DNA from: UBA6115 sp040776985
Lineage (GTDB): Bacteria > Bacillota > Clostridia > Christensenellales > Aristaeellaceae
NCBI GenBank assembly: GCA_040776985.1
Contig: JAXGZL010000001.1
Location: 248,001 to 312,000, forward strand
Direction of reading: 5' to 3'
Length of the DNA: 64,000 bases
The first letter of the stretch is position 1. The number at the start of each line of letters is the position of its first letter. The position numbers and the translations under genes are program-made. The notes under the pieces are model-generated. The model searched no databases and was not told where the DNA came from. It saw nothing but the letters and a program-made list of their open reading frames with translations. Positions 1 to 10,738 of the stretch are shown here, one piece after another.

Positions 1-49
1 CCGATCGACCTGGAATTCATGGTTGGCATTCCTGCCTACCATTGCTCCC

Positions 50-1578
<1,529 letters not shown>

Positions 1579-1741
1579 ATCCTTAACAGGTCCGCTTCAC
1601 CTTCCAAACTCCGCATCTCTGCCTCGCCCTTCCAGTTCCGCTTCCCCGCTAATTCGCTCAAAGAATCAACTGTCGTTTCTTCGCTTCTCTTCTCTGTATC
1701 GTTTTCAAGGTCCCCGCAGCCCCGTTTGAGGTGCCCGATGA

Positions 1742-1770
1742 ATATAACACAGTCCGCGGCATGAAGTCAA
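1742..1770 (-). promoter_or_regulatory. rRNA operon promoter
   Basis: On the minus strand, TTGACT (1770-1765) and TTATAT (1747-1742) are separated by 17 bases and point at the 16S gene. The transcript would begin with a leader of about 155 bases (1735-1579) that contains CTTGAAAAC, a sequence common in Firmicute rRNA leaders. No gene was seen in this stretch. Confidence 0.75.
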
Positions 1771-1792
1771 CCATAAAAATAGTTAAATTTCC

Positions 1793-1821
1793 ATGACTTT
1801 CCGCATCTTTTAGGTTAGAAT
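1793..1821 (+). promoter_or_regulatory. candidate promoter of the hut operon
   Basis: ATGACT (1793-1798), a 17-base spacer and TAGAAT (1816-1821) lie 39 bases upstream of ftcD. It sits back to back with the rRNA promoter, the two -35 boxes being only about 22 bases apart. The -35 box is weak, so a regulator or supercoiling from rRNA transcription may matter; that is inference. Confidence 0.45.
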
Positions 1822-1859
1822 GGATAAGAAGCAACCAAAACCACCAAGCGAGGAGAAAA

Positions 1860-2750
1860 ATGGAAAAAATTTTAGAAACTGTACCCAATTTTTCTGAAGG
1901 CCGGAACATGCAGGTCGTGGAGGACATCGCCGGCTGCTTCCGGGGCAAACCGGGGGTCAAGCTGCTGGACTACAGCGCGGACAAAGACCACAATCGCTGC
2001 GTCATCACAGCGGTTGGCGAGCCGGGGGCCCTGGGCGAGGCGGTCATCCAGGCGGCGGGCGTCGCTCTTTCGGCCATTGACCTCACCCGCCACCAGGGGC
2101 AGCACCCCCGGATGGGGGCGGTGGACGTGATCCCCTTCATTCCCATTAAAGGGATGAGCATTGAAGAGGCTGACCAGGTGGCCAACCATGTGGCCAGGGA
2201 AATCGCTGAGCGCTTTGGTCAGCCCTCCTTTATGTATGAAAGAAGCGCCAGGCAGCCCCACCGGGAGAACCTGAGCGACATCCGGCGGGGCGGCTTTGAA
2301 GGCATGGCGGAGAAGATGAAGGATCCCCTCTGGCAGCCGGATTATGGCCCCAAAACCATCCACCCCACCGGCGGCGTCACCGCCATCGGCGCCCGGATGC
2401 CTCTGATCGCCTTTAACATCAACCTGGGAACCGGCAACCTGGACATCGCCAAGGCCATCGCCAAGGTGATGCGGCATTCCAACGGCGGCTTCCGCTATGT
2501 GAAGGCCATGGGCGTCATGCTGGAAGACCGGAACCTGGCCCAGGTGTCCATGAACCTGACGGACTACACCCAGTCCAGCATCTTCCGGGTGTTTGAGGCG
2601 GTGAAGCGGGAGGCGGCGCGCTACGGGGTCAATATAATAGGAAGTGAATTAATCGGCCTGGCGCCGATGAGGGCGCTGGCTGACTGCGCGGAGTTTTATC
2701 TGCAGATTGAGAACTTCAAGTTTGAGCAGATTCTGGAAACCCAGCTGTAA
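1860..2750 (+). CDS. ftcD: glutamate formimidoyltransferase
   Basis: Transfers the formimino group of N-formimino-L-glutamate to tetrahydrofolate, releasing glutamate, the last carbon-skeleton step of histidine degradation in the cytoplasm. The 296-residue protein begins EKILETVPNFSEGR, the hallmark N-terminus of the formiminotransferase domain, and has the usual length for the stand-alone bacterial enzyme. In animals this domain is fused to the cyclodeaminase; here the partner is the next gene, 12 bases downstream. GAGGAG (1850-1855) precedes the ATG. First gene of a tightly packed plus-strand unit ftcD-fchA-hutU-hutI. Confidence 0.95.
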   Translation: MEKILETVPNFSEGRNMQVVEDIAGCFRGKPGVKLLDYSADKDHNRCVITAVGEPGALGEAVIQAAGVALSAIDLTRHQGQHPRMGAVDVIPFIPIKGMSIEEADQVANHVAREIAERFGQPSFMYERSARQPHRENLSDIRRGGFEGMAEKMKDPLWQPDYGPKTIHPTGGVTAIGARMPLIAFNINLGTGNLDIAKAIAKVMRHSNGGFRYVKAMGVMLEDRNLAQVSMNLTDYTQSSIFRVFEAVKREAARYGVNIIGSELIGLAPMRALADCAEFYLQIENFKFEQILETQL

Positions 2751-2762
2751 GGAGAGGATAAG

Positions 2763-3401
2763 ATGCAAGATTTCAAACAGATGACGGTGGCAGACCTGTC
2801 TGCCCTCACCGCCTCCAATTCCGCTGTCCCCGGCGGCGGCAGCATTTCCGCCCTGGTGGGCGCCTATGCGGCTTCCCTGGTGTCCATGGTGGCCAAGCTC
2901 ACCCTGGGCAAGGCCAAGTACGCGGCAGCCCAGGAATCCATGGAAAAGGTGGACAAGCAGGCGGAAGCCCTGCGGCTGAAACTGCTGGACGACATCCAGC
3001 GGGACAGCGCTTCCTTTGATTCCTTCATGCAGGCCCTGACCCTGCCCAAGAACACGGAGGAGGAAAAGGCCCTGCGCCAGGAAGCCATGCAGATTGGCCT
3101 AAAAAGCGCCTGCGAGGTGCCCCTGGCCACTGCCTATGATGTGCTGGAGGTGCTGAAACTCAGCCATGAGGTGATCAAACTGGGCAACCTGACCGCCCTG
3201 TCCGACGGGCTGGTGGGCGCCATGCTGGCCCGGTCCGCCCTGCTGGGCGCGGTCAGCAATGTGCGCATCAACCTGTCAGGCATAAGGGACGAGGCATTCA
3301 ACGCCCGGATGAACAGCGCCGGTGACAAGCTGGAAAAGGAAGCGCATCAATTGGAGGAGCGCGCCATCCAGCTGGCGAAAGAAAGGGAGGCATCCGCATG
3401 A
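2763..3401 (+). CDS. fchA: formimidoyltetrahydrofolate cyclodeaminase
   Basis: Closes 5-formimino-tetrahydrofolate to 5,10-methenyl-tetrahydrofolate with release of ammonia, so the one-carbon unit of histidine enters the folate pool. The 212-residue protein carries the family start FxxMTVADL and the glycine-rich SAVPGGGSISAL segment at about residues 19-30, followed by a mostly helical body, as in cyclodeaminase/cyclohydrolase enzymes. GGAGAGG (2751-2757) is the ribosome binding site. Its stop codon overlaps the hutU start as ATGA, implying coupled translation. Confidence 0.92.
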   Translation: MQDFKQMTVADLSALTASNSAVPGGGSISALVGAYAASLVSMVAKLTLGKAKYAAAQESMEKVDKQAEALRLKLLDDIQRDSASFDSFMQALTLPKNTEEEKALRQEAMQIGLKSACEVPLATAYDVLEVLKLSHEVIKLGNLTALSDGLVGAMLARSALLGAVSNVRINLSGIRDEAFNARMNSAGDKLEKEAHQLEERAIQLAKEREASA

Positions 3402-5389
3402 TGGACCCGATTCACACCCTGTTTGATGTGCTGCCTGAGCCACCCGCCTTCAAGCCCGGCATCCGCCGCGCCCCCCGGCGGGAATCCCACCTGAGCGACC
3501 AGGACAAGCGCCAGGCCCTGAAAAATGCCCTGCGCTACCTGCCGGAAAAGCACCACGCCGTGATGGCGCCGGAGTTTCTTCAGGAACTGGAGACCCGGGG
3601 CCGCATCTATGGCTATCGCTTCATGCCAAAAGAACCCCTCAAGGGGCTGCCCATTGACCAGTATCAGGGGCAATGCACCGAGGGGCAGGCCATTCAGGTG
3701 ATGCTGGACAACAATCTGGACCACGCTGTGGCCCTGTACCCCTATGAGCTGGTCACCTACGGGGAGACCGGCCAGGTCTGTCAGAACTGGATGCAGTATC
3801 ACCTGATCAAGCATTACCTGCAACGCCTCACCCGGGAGCAGACCCTGGTGCTGATGTCAGGGCACCCCCTGGGCCTGTTCCGCTCCCATGAGCTGGCGCC
3901 CCGGCTGCTGATCACCAACGGGCTGATGATCGGCCAGTTTGATAATCCCGCCCAGTTTAGCCGGGCCACCGCCCTGGGCGTTGCCAACTATGGCCAGATG
4001 ACGGCCGGGGGCATGATGTACATCGGGCCCCAGGGCATAGTCCACGGCACCTTCAACACCCTGCTGGGCGCCGGGCGGCTGAAGCTGGGCATCCCCCAGG
4101 AGGGGAACCTGGCCGGCAAGCTCTTTGTCTCCTCCGGCCTGGGCGGCATGAGCGGCGCCCAGGGCAAGGCAGCGGTGATTGCCGGGGCCGCCTCCATCAT
4201 CGCGGAGGTGGACCGTTCCCGCATCGAGACCCGCCACAGCCAGGGCTGGGTCACAGCCGTGACGGACAGCCTTGAGGAGGCCGCTGCCATGGCCACCCGC
4301 CATCAGAAGGACGGCAGCCCCTGCGCCATCGCCTATCACGGCAACATCATTGACCTGCTGCAGTATCTGCTGGATCAGAACATCCATGTGGATCTATTGA
4401 GCGATCAGACCAGCTGCCACGCGCCCTATCAGGGGGGCTACTGCCCCCAGGGGCTCTCTTTTGAGGCCCGCACAGCCATGCTCAAGGATGACCCGGAGCA
4501 GTTCCGCCAGCAGGTGGACCGCAGCCTGCGCCTGCACTATGCGCTGATCCTGCGCCACAGCGAGAAGGGCACCTATTTCTTTGACTATGGCAACAGCTTC
4601 CTGAAGGCGGTGTACGACACCGGGGAGAATTCCATCTGCAAGAACGGGGAAAACGACCTGGATGGCTTCATCTTCCCCAGCTATGTGGAAGACATCCTGG
4701 GGCCCCAGCTGTTTGACTACGGCTATGGCCCCTTCCGCTGGTGCTGCCTGAGTGGTAAAAAGGAAGACCTGCTGAAAACCGACCAGGCCGCCATGGACAT
4801 CATCAACCCCGACCGCCGCTATCAGGACCAGGACAACTGGGTCTGGGTGCGGGACGCGGACAAGAACCAGCTGGTAGTGGGCACCCAGTGCCGCATCCTC
4901 TACCAGGATGCCGAAGGCCGGCGGGACATCGCCCTGCGCTTTAACCAGATGGTGCGTGAGGGCCAGATTGGCCCGGTGATGCTGGGCCGGGATCACCACG
5001 ACACCGGCGGCACCGACTCCCCCTTCCGGGAGACCAGCAACATCAAGGACGGCTCCAACATCATGGCGGAGATGGCCGTGCAATGCTTTGCCGGCAACGC
5101 CGCCCGGGGCATGAGCATGGTGGCGCTGCACAATGGCGGCGGCGTGGGCACCGGCAAGTCCATCAACGGTGGCTTTGGCATGGTGCTGGACGGCTCCAGC
5201 CGGGTGGACCAGATCCTTAAGATGGCCATGCCCTGGGACGTGATGGTGGGCGTGGCCCGGCGCAGCTGGGCGCAGAACGCGCACGCCATGCAAACCGTCA
5301 AGACCTATAACCAAGTTAATGAAGGAACAGACTGCATCACCCTGCCTCAACAGGCGGATGAGGCGCTGCTTGACAGGTTGATCCCATGA
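3398..5389 (+). CDS. hutU: urocanate hydratase
   Basis: Hydrates urocanate to 4-imidazolone-5-propionate using tightly bound NAD+. The glycine-rich segment GGMMYIGPQGIVHGT near residue 203 and SGLGGMSGAQGK about 45 residues later form the family's NAD-binding core. The C-terminal RDHHDTGGTDSPFRET and NGGGVGTGKSINGGFG motifs are also typical. At 663 residues it belongs to the longer urocanase group rather than the roughly 550-residue Bacillus type. The start overlaps the fchA stop by four bases and the stop overlaps the hutI start by four bases, so the three are probably translated together. Confidence 0.96.
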   Translation: MMDPIHTLFDVLPEPPAFKPGIRRAPRRESHLSDQDKRQALKNALRYLPEKHHAVMAPEFLQELETRGRIYGYRFMPKEPLKGLPIDQYQGQCTEGQAIQVMLDNNLDHAVALYPYELVTYGETGQVCQNWMQYHLIKHYLQRLTREQTLVLMSGHPLGLFRSHELAPRLLITNGLMIGQFDNPAQFSRATALGVANYGQMTAGGMMYIGPQGIVHGTFNTLLGAGRLKLGIPQEGNLAGKLFVSSGLGGMSGAQGKAAVIAGAASIIAEVDRSRIETRHSQGWVTAVTDSLEEAAAMATRHQKDGSPCAIAYHGNIIDLLQYLLDQNIHVDLLSDQTSCHAPYQGGYCPQGLSFEARTAMLKDDPEQFRQQVDRSLRLHYALILRHSEKGTYFFDYGNSFLKAVYDTGENSICKNGENDLDGFIFPSYVEDILGPQLFDYGYGPFRWCCLSGKKEDLLKTDQAAMDIINPDRRYQDQDNWVWVRDADKNQLVVGTQCRILYQDAEGRRDIALRFNQMVREGQIGPVMLGRDHHDTGGTDSPFRETSNIKDGSNIMAEMAVQCFAGNAARGMSMVALHNGGGVGTGKSINGGFGMVLDGSSRVDQILKMAMPWDVMVGVARRSWAQNAHAMQTVKTYNQVNEGTDCITLPQQADEALLDRLIP

Positions 5390-6630
5390 GCAGAACCCTG
5401 ATCAAAAACATCAGCCTGCTGGCCAGCCCCACCGGCGCCAAGGCCAAGAGCGGCCATGCCCAGGGGAAGATCACCCAGCTGAAAAACGCCTATGTGCTGA
5501 TTGAAGATGGCCGCATCGTGGGCATCGGCAGCGGCGCGGTTGACCGCAGGCTGTACGCGGATGCCCGCATCCTGGACGCGAAAGGCCGTCTGGTGACCCC
5601 GGGCCTGGTGGACGCCCACACCCACCTGGTCTTTGGCGGATGGCGGGCCCATGAGCTGCCGCTTAAAATGGCAGGCGTCCCCTATCTGCAGATTCTGGCG
5701 GAGGGGGGCGGCATCCTGTCCACAGTGAAGGCCACCCGGGAGGCCAGCGAGGAAGAGCTGATCCAAAAGGCGGAGACTGCCCTTCAGGAGATGTTGTCCC
5801 TTGGCACCACTACCTGCGAGGCCAAAAGCGGCTATGGCCTGAACCTGGCGGATGAAATCAAGCAGATGAAGGCCGTGGCCAAATTGAACCAGCGCCAGGG
5901 CGTGCAACTGGTTTCCACCCTGATGGCGGCCCATGCCGTGCCGCCCGAATACAAAGATAATCGCCAGGGCTTTATTGACCTGATCATCCATGAAATCATC
6001 CCGGCGACCGCAAGGGAGCAGCTGGCGGATTTCTGCGACATCTTCTGCGAAACCGGGGTCTTCTCCCCGGAGGAATCAAGGGAAATCCTGCTGGCCGCCA
6101 AAAAGCACGGCCTGGGGCTTAAAATCCACGCGGATGAGATTGACGCCATCGGCGGCAGCGAGCTGGCAGGGGAACTCGGAGCCATTTCGGCCGAGCACCT
6201 GATCGCCATTGAGGAATCCGGCATCAAGGCCCTGGCAGAGGGCGGCACCATTGCCTGCCTGCTGCCCGCCACCAGCTTCTACCTGGACAAGCCCTATGCC
6301 CCGGCCCGGGAACTGATTAAAGCAGGGGTGCCGGTGGCCGTGGCCACCGACTTCAACCCTGGCAGCTGCCCGGGGCTGAACCTGCAGCTGTGCATCAACC
6401 TGGCCTGCCTGAAATACAAAATGCAGCCAGCGGAAGTGCTGACTGCGGTCACCCTGAACGCCGCCGCCGCCATCGGCCTGGCAGACGAAATCGGCAGCCT
6501 GGAGCCTGGCAAGCAGGCAGATCTGCTGATCTGGGATGCCCCTGATCTGGATTTCCTCTGTTACCGCTTTGGCAGCAACCTGGTGTCCAGCGTATTCAAA
6601 AAGGGCGAACTGGTCGCCCAAAATGGATAG
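5386..6630 (+). CDS. hutI: imidazolonepropionase
   Basis: Hydrolyses imidazolone-propionate to N-formimino-L-glutamate, the substrate of FtcD. This amidohydrolase of 414 residues shows the metal-binding DAHTHLVFGG near residue 78, the conserved HADEIDAIGG in the middle, and ATDFNPGSCPG near residue 322. It starts in an ATGA overlap with hutU and ends only 12 bases before the convergent hutH. A short palindrome GTAAAGCTTTAC lies in that gap, but no real terminator was seen, so the two transcripts may run into each other. Confidence 0.96.
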   Translation: MSRTLIKNISLLASPTGAKAKSGHAQGKITQLKNAYVLIEDGRIVGIGSGAVDRRLYADARILDAKGRLVTPGLVDAHTHLVFGGWRAHELPLKMAGVPYLQILAEGGGILSTVKATREASEEELIQKAETALQEMLSLGTTTCEAKSGYGLNLADEIKQMKAVAKLNQRQGVQLVSTLMAAHAVPPEYKDNRQGFIDLIIHEIIPATAREQLADFCDIFCETGVFSPEESREILLAAKKHGLGLKIHADEIDAIGGSELAGELGAISAEHLIAIEESGIKALAEGGTIACLLPATSFYLDKPYAPARELIKAGVPVAVATDFNPGSCPGLNLQLCINLACLKYKMQPAEVLTAVTLNAAAAIGLADEIGSLEPGKQADLLIWDAPDLDFLCYRFGSNLVSSVFKKGELVAQNG

Positions 6631-6642
6631 GTAAAGCTTTAC

Positions 6643-8187
6643 TCAACTAAACTCAGGCGCCATCCGGGCCACCAGGTCCAGGATGGCGTTTTCACGCACC
6701 AGCTGGCCGGCTGCATTCACATCAAGCCGCAGTTCCCGGTCTGCTGTCACAAAGGGCAGCCGGCTTCTGATAAGCGTCATCAGTTCCTGATGGAATGGGG
6801 AGGGCTGCCCGCCACGCAACTCAGTTGCCTGGGCCGCCGTCAGCAGCTCATAGGCCAGAACGGACAGGGTGTTGTCCGCCATTTTCCTGGCCTTCCTTGC
6901 GGCATGGGCGCCCATGGACACATGATCCTCCTGGTTGGCGGAGGAGGGGATGGAGTCCACGCTGGCCGGATGGGCCAGCACCTTGTTCTCACTCACCAGG
7001 GCCGCCGCCGCATACTGGACGATCATCAGCCCGGAGTTGACCCCGCCCTCCTTCACCAGGAAGGCTGGCAGGCCGCCGCTTAACTGCGGGTTCACCATCC
7101 GCTCCAGCCGGCGCTCCGAGATGTTGGCCAGCTCTGACACCGCAATCCCCAGATAGTCCAGGGCCAGGGCCAGCGGCTCCCCATGGAAATTGCCGCCGGA
7201 CAACACATCCCCCTCCTCCGGGAAGAGCAGGGGGTTGTCGGTCACTGAATTGAACTCCGTCTCCAGCACGGTTTTCACGTGATGAAGTGCGTCCCGCACC
7301 GCCCCGTGCACCTGGGGGATGCAGCGCAGGGAATAGGCGTCCTGCACCCGCTTTGGCACAGCGCTGTCCGCCATCTGGCTGCCTTCCAGCAGCATCAGCA
7401 TGTTCCGGGCCACCAGGCTTTGCCCCTGATGGGGGCGCAGGGCATGGATGCGGGGGTCAAAGGCCGCCCGCAGGCCCTGCAGCGTTTCCATGGTGAGGCT
7501 GGCCGTGATATCCGCCAGCCGGGCTGCCCGGAGGGCATCTGCCAGGGCCAGGCCCCCCACCGCCCCCATCATCTGGGTGCCGTTGATCAGCGCCAGGCCC
7601 TCCTTGGCCGCCAGCTGCACCAGCTTTAGCCCGGCGGCAGACAGCGCCGCCTTCCCTGCCATCCGCCGGCCTTTGTATACTGCCTCCCCCATGCCCATCA
7701 GCACCAGGGCCATGTGGGCCAGGGGGCACAGGTCGCCGGAAGCCCCCAGGGAGCCCTGCTCCGGAATCACCGGGTGCACCTCTTCGTTCAGCATGTCAAC
7801 CAGGCCCTGCACCACCTGGGTCCTGATGCCGGAATGCCCCTGGCACAGGGCATTGGCCCGCAGCAGCAGCATGCCCCGCACGCTGTCCTCCGGCAGCGGT
7901 TCCCCGCAGCCCACCGCATGGCTCATGATCAGGTTGGCCTGCAGCTGGTCCACCTGGCTGCCGGAAATGGACACCTGGCTGAAGGCGCCAAAGCCGGTGT
8001 TGATGCCGTATACCGGCTCCCCCTTGTCCAGGATTTCTTCCACCAGTTCCCGTGCCCTGTCCATCCGGATGATGGCGTCTCTGGCGATGCTCACCCGGGC
8101 GCCGTGGCGGGCCACCGCCACCAGGTCGTTTAAGGTCAGTGATTTCCCGTCCAGCACCACCTGCTTGATTCCCTCTGAATGCAGCAC
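6643..8187 (-). CDS. hutH: histidine ammonia-lyase
   Basis: Removes ammonia from histidine to give urocanate, the first step of the pathway. The Ala-Ser-Gly triad that self-cyclises to the MIO cofactor lies in GSLGASGDLCPLAHM, about residue 149 from the start used here. LSGGNFHGEPLAL and NQEDHVSMG are also conserved. I place the start at the GTG at 8187 because AGGAGG (8197-8192) precedes it by four bases; an ATG at 8205 and a TTG at 8208 are alternatives with poorer sites. It lies 36 bases behind aroE on the same strand, so it is probably co-transcribed with aroE and not with the other hut genes. Confidence 0.95.
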   Translation of the reverse strand: MLHSEGIKQVVLDGKSLTLNDLVAVARHGARVSIARDAIIRMDRARELVEEILDKGEPVYGINTGFGAFSQVSISGSQVDQLQANLIMSHAVGCGEPLPEDSVRGMLLLRANALCQGHSGIRTQVVQGLVDMLNEEVHPVIPEQGSLGASGDLCPLAHMALVLMGMGEAVYKGRRMAGKAALSAAGLKLVQLAAKEGLALINGTQMMGAVGGLALADALRAARLADITASLTMETLQGLRAAFDPRIHALRPHQGQSLVARNMLMLLEGSQMADSAVPKRVQDAYSLRCIPQVHGAVRDALHHVKTVLETEFNSVTDNPLLFPEEGDVLSGGNFHGEPLALALDYLGIAVSELANISERRLERMVNPQLSGGLPAFLVKEGGVNSGLMIVQYAAAALVSENKVLAHPASVDSIPSSANQEDHVSMGAHAARKARKMADNTLSVLAYELLTAAQATELRGGQPSPFHQELMTLIRSRLPFVTADRELRLDVNAAGQLVRENAILDLVARMAPEFS

Positions 8188-8223
8188 AAATCCTCCTGCC
8201 GGCATCAAAACGCCGATCGTTTA

Positions 8224-9081
8224 TTATTTCAGTCCAAACTCAGACTTCAGCACCTGTTCCATCAGCCGGATGGGGGCATCCACCCCGGTCCACAGCTTGA
8301 AGTTCACCGCCCCCTGGTTGGCCAGCATGCCCAGGCCGTTGATGGTTTTGGCCCCCCGCTTTTCCGCCGCCTGCAGGAAGCGGGTGTTGGGGTCGTTGAA
8401 CACCACATCGCTCACCACTATCCGGGGGCTGATGCTGTCGTAGTTGATGTCAGGCCGGCTGTCCACATCCGGGTACAGGCCAATGGAGGTGCCGTTGACC
8501 AGGATGTCCGCATCCTGGGGGATGCTGATCCCGGGCGTCCAGGGCAAAAACACAGCCGGCACCCCGGTGCGCCTGGCGATCATCTCCGCCAGCTCCTGTC
8601 CCCTTTCCGCAGTGCGGTTGATCACCGTCACCCGGCTGGCGCCTGCCAGCGCGGCCTCCACCGCAATGGCCCGGGCAGCGCCGCCCGCCCCCAGGATCAC
8701 CAGGTGCTTTCCCTTCACCTCGCAGCCATTTTCGTCAAAAGACTGCAGCATCCCCTTGCCGTCGGTGTTCTCCCCGATCAGGCGGCCCTTTTCGTTGATC
8801 ACCGTGTTCACAGCGCCGATGATCTCCGCCGCCTGGGTCATCTCATCCAAATAGGGAATCACGGCGATTTTGTGGGGGATGGTCAGGTTGATGCCCCGCA
8901 TGTTCATGGCGCGCATCCCCTGGATGGCAGCTGCCAGATCCTCCCGGCGGACCCGGATGGTCAGGTAGCGGAAGGGCAGCCCCGCCGCCTCAAACGCCGC
9001 TTCCTCCATCACGCCGGTGGGGTTTTCATCCACCGGATCCCCAAACACGCCCACCAATTCCGCGCGGTAGTTTTTTGACAT
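8224..9081 (-). CDS. aroE: shikimate dehydrogenase
   Basis: Reduces 3-dehydroshikimate to shikimate with NADPH in aromatic amino acid synthesis. The 285-residue protein has the substrate-site signature GINLTIPHK near residue 95, GAVNTV, and the nucleotide-binding LGAGGAARA near residue 151. The C-terminal half has the Rossmann arrangement expected of AroE. AGGAGG sits ahead of the ATG. It heads a two-gene minus-strand unit with hutH. A quinate/shikimate dehydrogenase variant (YdiB type) cannot be excluded from sequence alone. Confidence 0.92.
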   Translation of the reverse strand: MSKNYRAELVGVFGDPVDENPTGVMEEAAFEAAGLPFRYLTIRVRREDLAAAIQGMRAMNMRGINLTIPHKIAVIPYLDEMTQAAEIIGAVNTVINEKGRLIGENTDGKGMLQSFDENGCEVKGKHLVILGAGGAARAIAVEAALAGASRVTVINRTAERGQELAEMIARRTGVPAVFLPWTPGISIPQDADILVNGTSIGLYPDVDSRPDINYDSISPRIVVSDVVFNDPNTRFLQAAEKRGAKTINGLGMLANQGAVNFKLWTGVDAPIRLMEQVLKSEFGLK

Positions 9082-9166
9082 GGCCGCCTCCTATGTTTGA
9101 TGGTTGATTCGTGACTTATCTTAATGCAAAGCCAGGATAAATACAAGACAGATACATCAGGGACTG

Positions 9167-9175
9167 TGCTATAAT
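9167..9175 (+). promoter_or_regulatory. extended -10 promoter of the phosphohexomutase gene
   Basis: TGC immediately before TATAAT (9170-9175) gives an extended -10 element. The -35 region is poor. The start codon lies about 33 bases downstream. Confidence 0.55.
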
Positions 9176-9208
9176 CAGGCCGTCTGCAAAAGGATGGTGA
9201 AGGAAATC

Positions 9209-10651
9209 ATGCATCAGATCACATTTGGCACAGGTGGCTGGCGTGACCTCATTGGCCGCGGCTTTATCTATGACAACATCACGGCCGTGGCCCAGGCGCT
9301 GACCCAGATGATCCTGGCGGATCACAAGCAGGAAAAACCGGTGATGATTGGCTTTGACCGGCGTTTCCTGTCCTTTGACGCCGCGCGCTGGGTGGCGGAG
9401 GTGCTAACGGCCCACGGCATCCCGGTCTGGTTCATGAAGCGCACCGCCCCCACGCCGCTGATCATGCACACGGTGAAGGCCAGGGGGCTGTTCTTTGGCA
9501 TTCAGATCACCGCCAGCCACAACCCCTACACCTACAACGGCATCAAGCTGATTGTGGAAGGCGGACGGGACGCGCCGGAGGAGGTGACCAGCCGCCTGGA
9601 AGCCCTGATTGCACAGATACAAAGCGAAGGCATGAAGATACAGCCCCTGCCCTTTGAGCAGGCGGTGGTGCAGGGCCTGATCAGCTATCCCCAGAACCCC
9701 TTCAACGATTTTATTGACAGCATCCAGTCCCGCATCCGGATGGACCTGCTCCGGGAGCGGGGCCCGCGCATCCTTTTTGACCCGATGCACGGCTCCGGCG
9801 CCTATCCCCTGATGGTGCTGCTCTACACCGCCCGGTGCACGGTGGACCACATCAACTTTGAGCGGGACGCCTTCTTTGGCGGTCATCTGCCCGCCCCCAA
9901 TGAGGCCAGCCTGAGTGAATTGCACCACAAGGTCAGCGCCCACGGCTATGACCTGGGCATCGCCTTTGACGGGGACGGCGACCGCCTGGGCATCATTGAC
10001 AAAAACGGCCGCTACATCACCGCGGATGAGATTCTGGTGCTTTTATACTACTACCTGCACGAGCACCGGGGCTGGGCGGGGCCGGTGGTGCGCAATGTGT
10101 CCACCACCCACATGCTGGACAAGCTGGCCGCCTCCTTTGGTGAACAGTGCCATGAGGTGCCGGTGGGCTTCAAGCATATCTCCAGGAAAATTGAGGAAAC
10201 GGACGCCGTCCTGGGGGGCGAGTCCTCCGGCGGGCTCACGGTCAGAGGCCACATCTACGGCAAGGATTCCGTCTATGCCGCGGCCCTGGTGGTGGAAATG
10301 GTCTGCGCGCTGAACAAAAGCCCCACAGATATCCTGAAGGAATTGTATCAAAAGCTGGGCGAGCACCATATCCTGGAAAGCAGCCTGACTTTCTCAGACG
10401 CGGAGAAGAAAACCATTCAAACAGAGCTGATGGAAAACCGCCGTCTGCCCGATTTCGGCCGGGACATCGCCAGTGTTTCCTACCTGGACGGCTGCAAGGT
10501 CACCTTCAGCGATGACAGCTTTGTGGTCTGCCGCTTTTCCGGCACCGAACCCCTGCTGCGCCTGTACGCCGAGGCGTCCACAGAGGCGCGGGCGGGAGGC
10601 TATCTGGACAGTTTCAGGCAGTTGATTGACGCCCTGCGCTCCCCCGCTTAA
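9209..10651 (+). CDS. phosphoglucomutase/phosphomannomutase family protein
   Basis: Moves a phosphate between C1 and C6 of a hexose. The catalytic phosphoserine loop TASHNP is near residue 101, the magnesium loop DGDGDRLG near residue 252, a sugar-specificity segment GGESSGG near residue 340, and the phosphate-binding CRFSGTEPLLRLY near the C-terminus. All four domains of the alpha-D-phosphohexomutase family are present in 480 residues. I use the ATG at 9209, which follows GAAGGA by five bases; the upstream ATG at 9194 has no proper site. The preferred sugar cannot be read from the sequence. It stands alone, with the ABC operon promoter starting right after its stop. Confidence 0.88.
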   Translation: MHQITFGTGGWRDLIGRGFIYDNITAVAQALTQMILADHKQEKPVMIGFDRRFLSFDAARWVAEVLTAHGIPVWFMKRTAPTPLIMHTVKARGLFFGIQITASHNPYTYNGIKLIVEGGRDAPEEVTSRLEALIAQIQSEGMKIQPLPFEQAVVQGLISYPQNPFNDFIDSIQSRIRMDLLRERGPRILFDPMHGSGAYPLMVLLYTARCTVDHINFERDAFFGGHLPAPNEASLSELHHKVSAHGYDLGIAFDGDGDRLGIIDKNGRYITADEILVLLYYYLHEHRGWAGPVVRNVSTTHMLDKLAASFGEQCHEVPVGFKHISRKIEETDAVLGGESSGGLTVRGHIYGKDSVYAAALVVEMVCALNKSPTDILKELYQKLGEHHILESSLTFSDAEKKTIQTELMENRRLPDFGRDIASVSYLDGCKVTFSDDSFVVCRFSGTEPLLRLYAEASTEARAGGYLDSFRQLIDALRSPA

Positions 10652-10680
10652 TTGACAATCCCGGTGGCGCTTGCTATAAT
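10652..10680 (+). promoter_or_regulatory. promoter of the ABC importer operon
   Basis: Perfect TTGACA (10652-10657), 17-base spacer and TATAAT (10675-10680), starting at the base after the preceding stop codon. A partial, poor TGATAA...TTCAT element follows near 10708; it is not a convincing Fur box. Confidence 0.85.
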
Positions 10681-10738
10681 TCTATCATCTCAAGGAGCCA
10701 TTGGATTGATAAAGTTCATACAAACAAGGAGGAAACCC

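Noticed and set aside
5347..5991. Long antisense frames in hutU, hutI, aroE, the fab genes and the ribosomal genes
   Set aside because: GC-rich codon bias leaves long open frames on the opposite strand; none shows a family motif or a ribosome binding site.
10652..10738. Upstream start for the iron-type binding protein
   Set aside because: It would begin inside the promoter and hide the signal peptide; AAGGAGG points to 10739.
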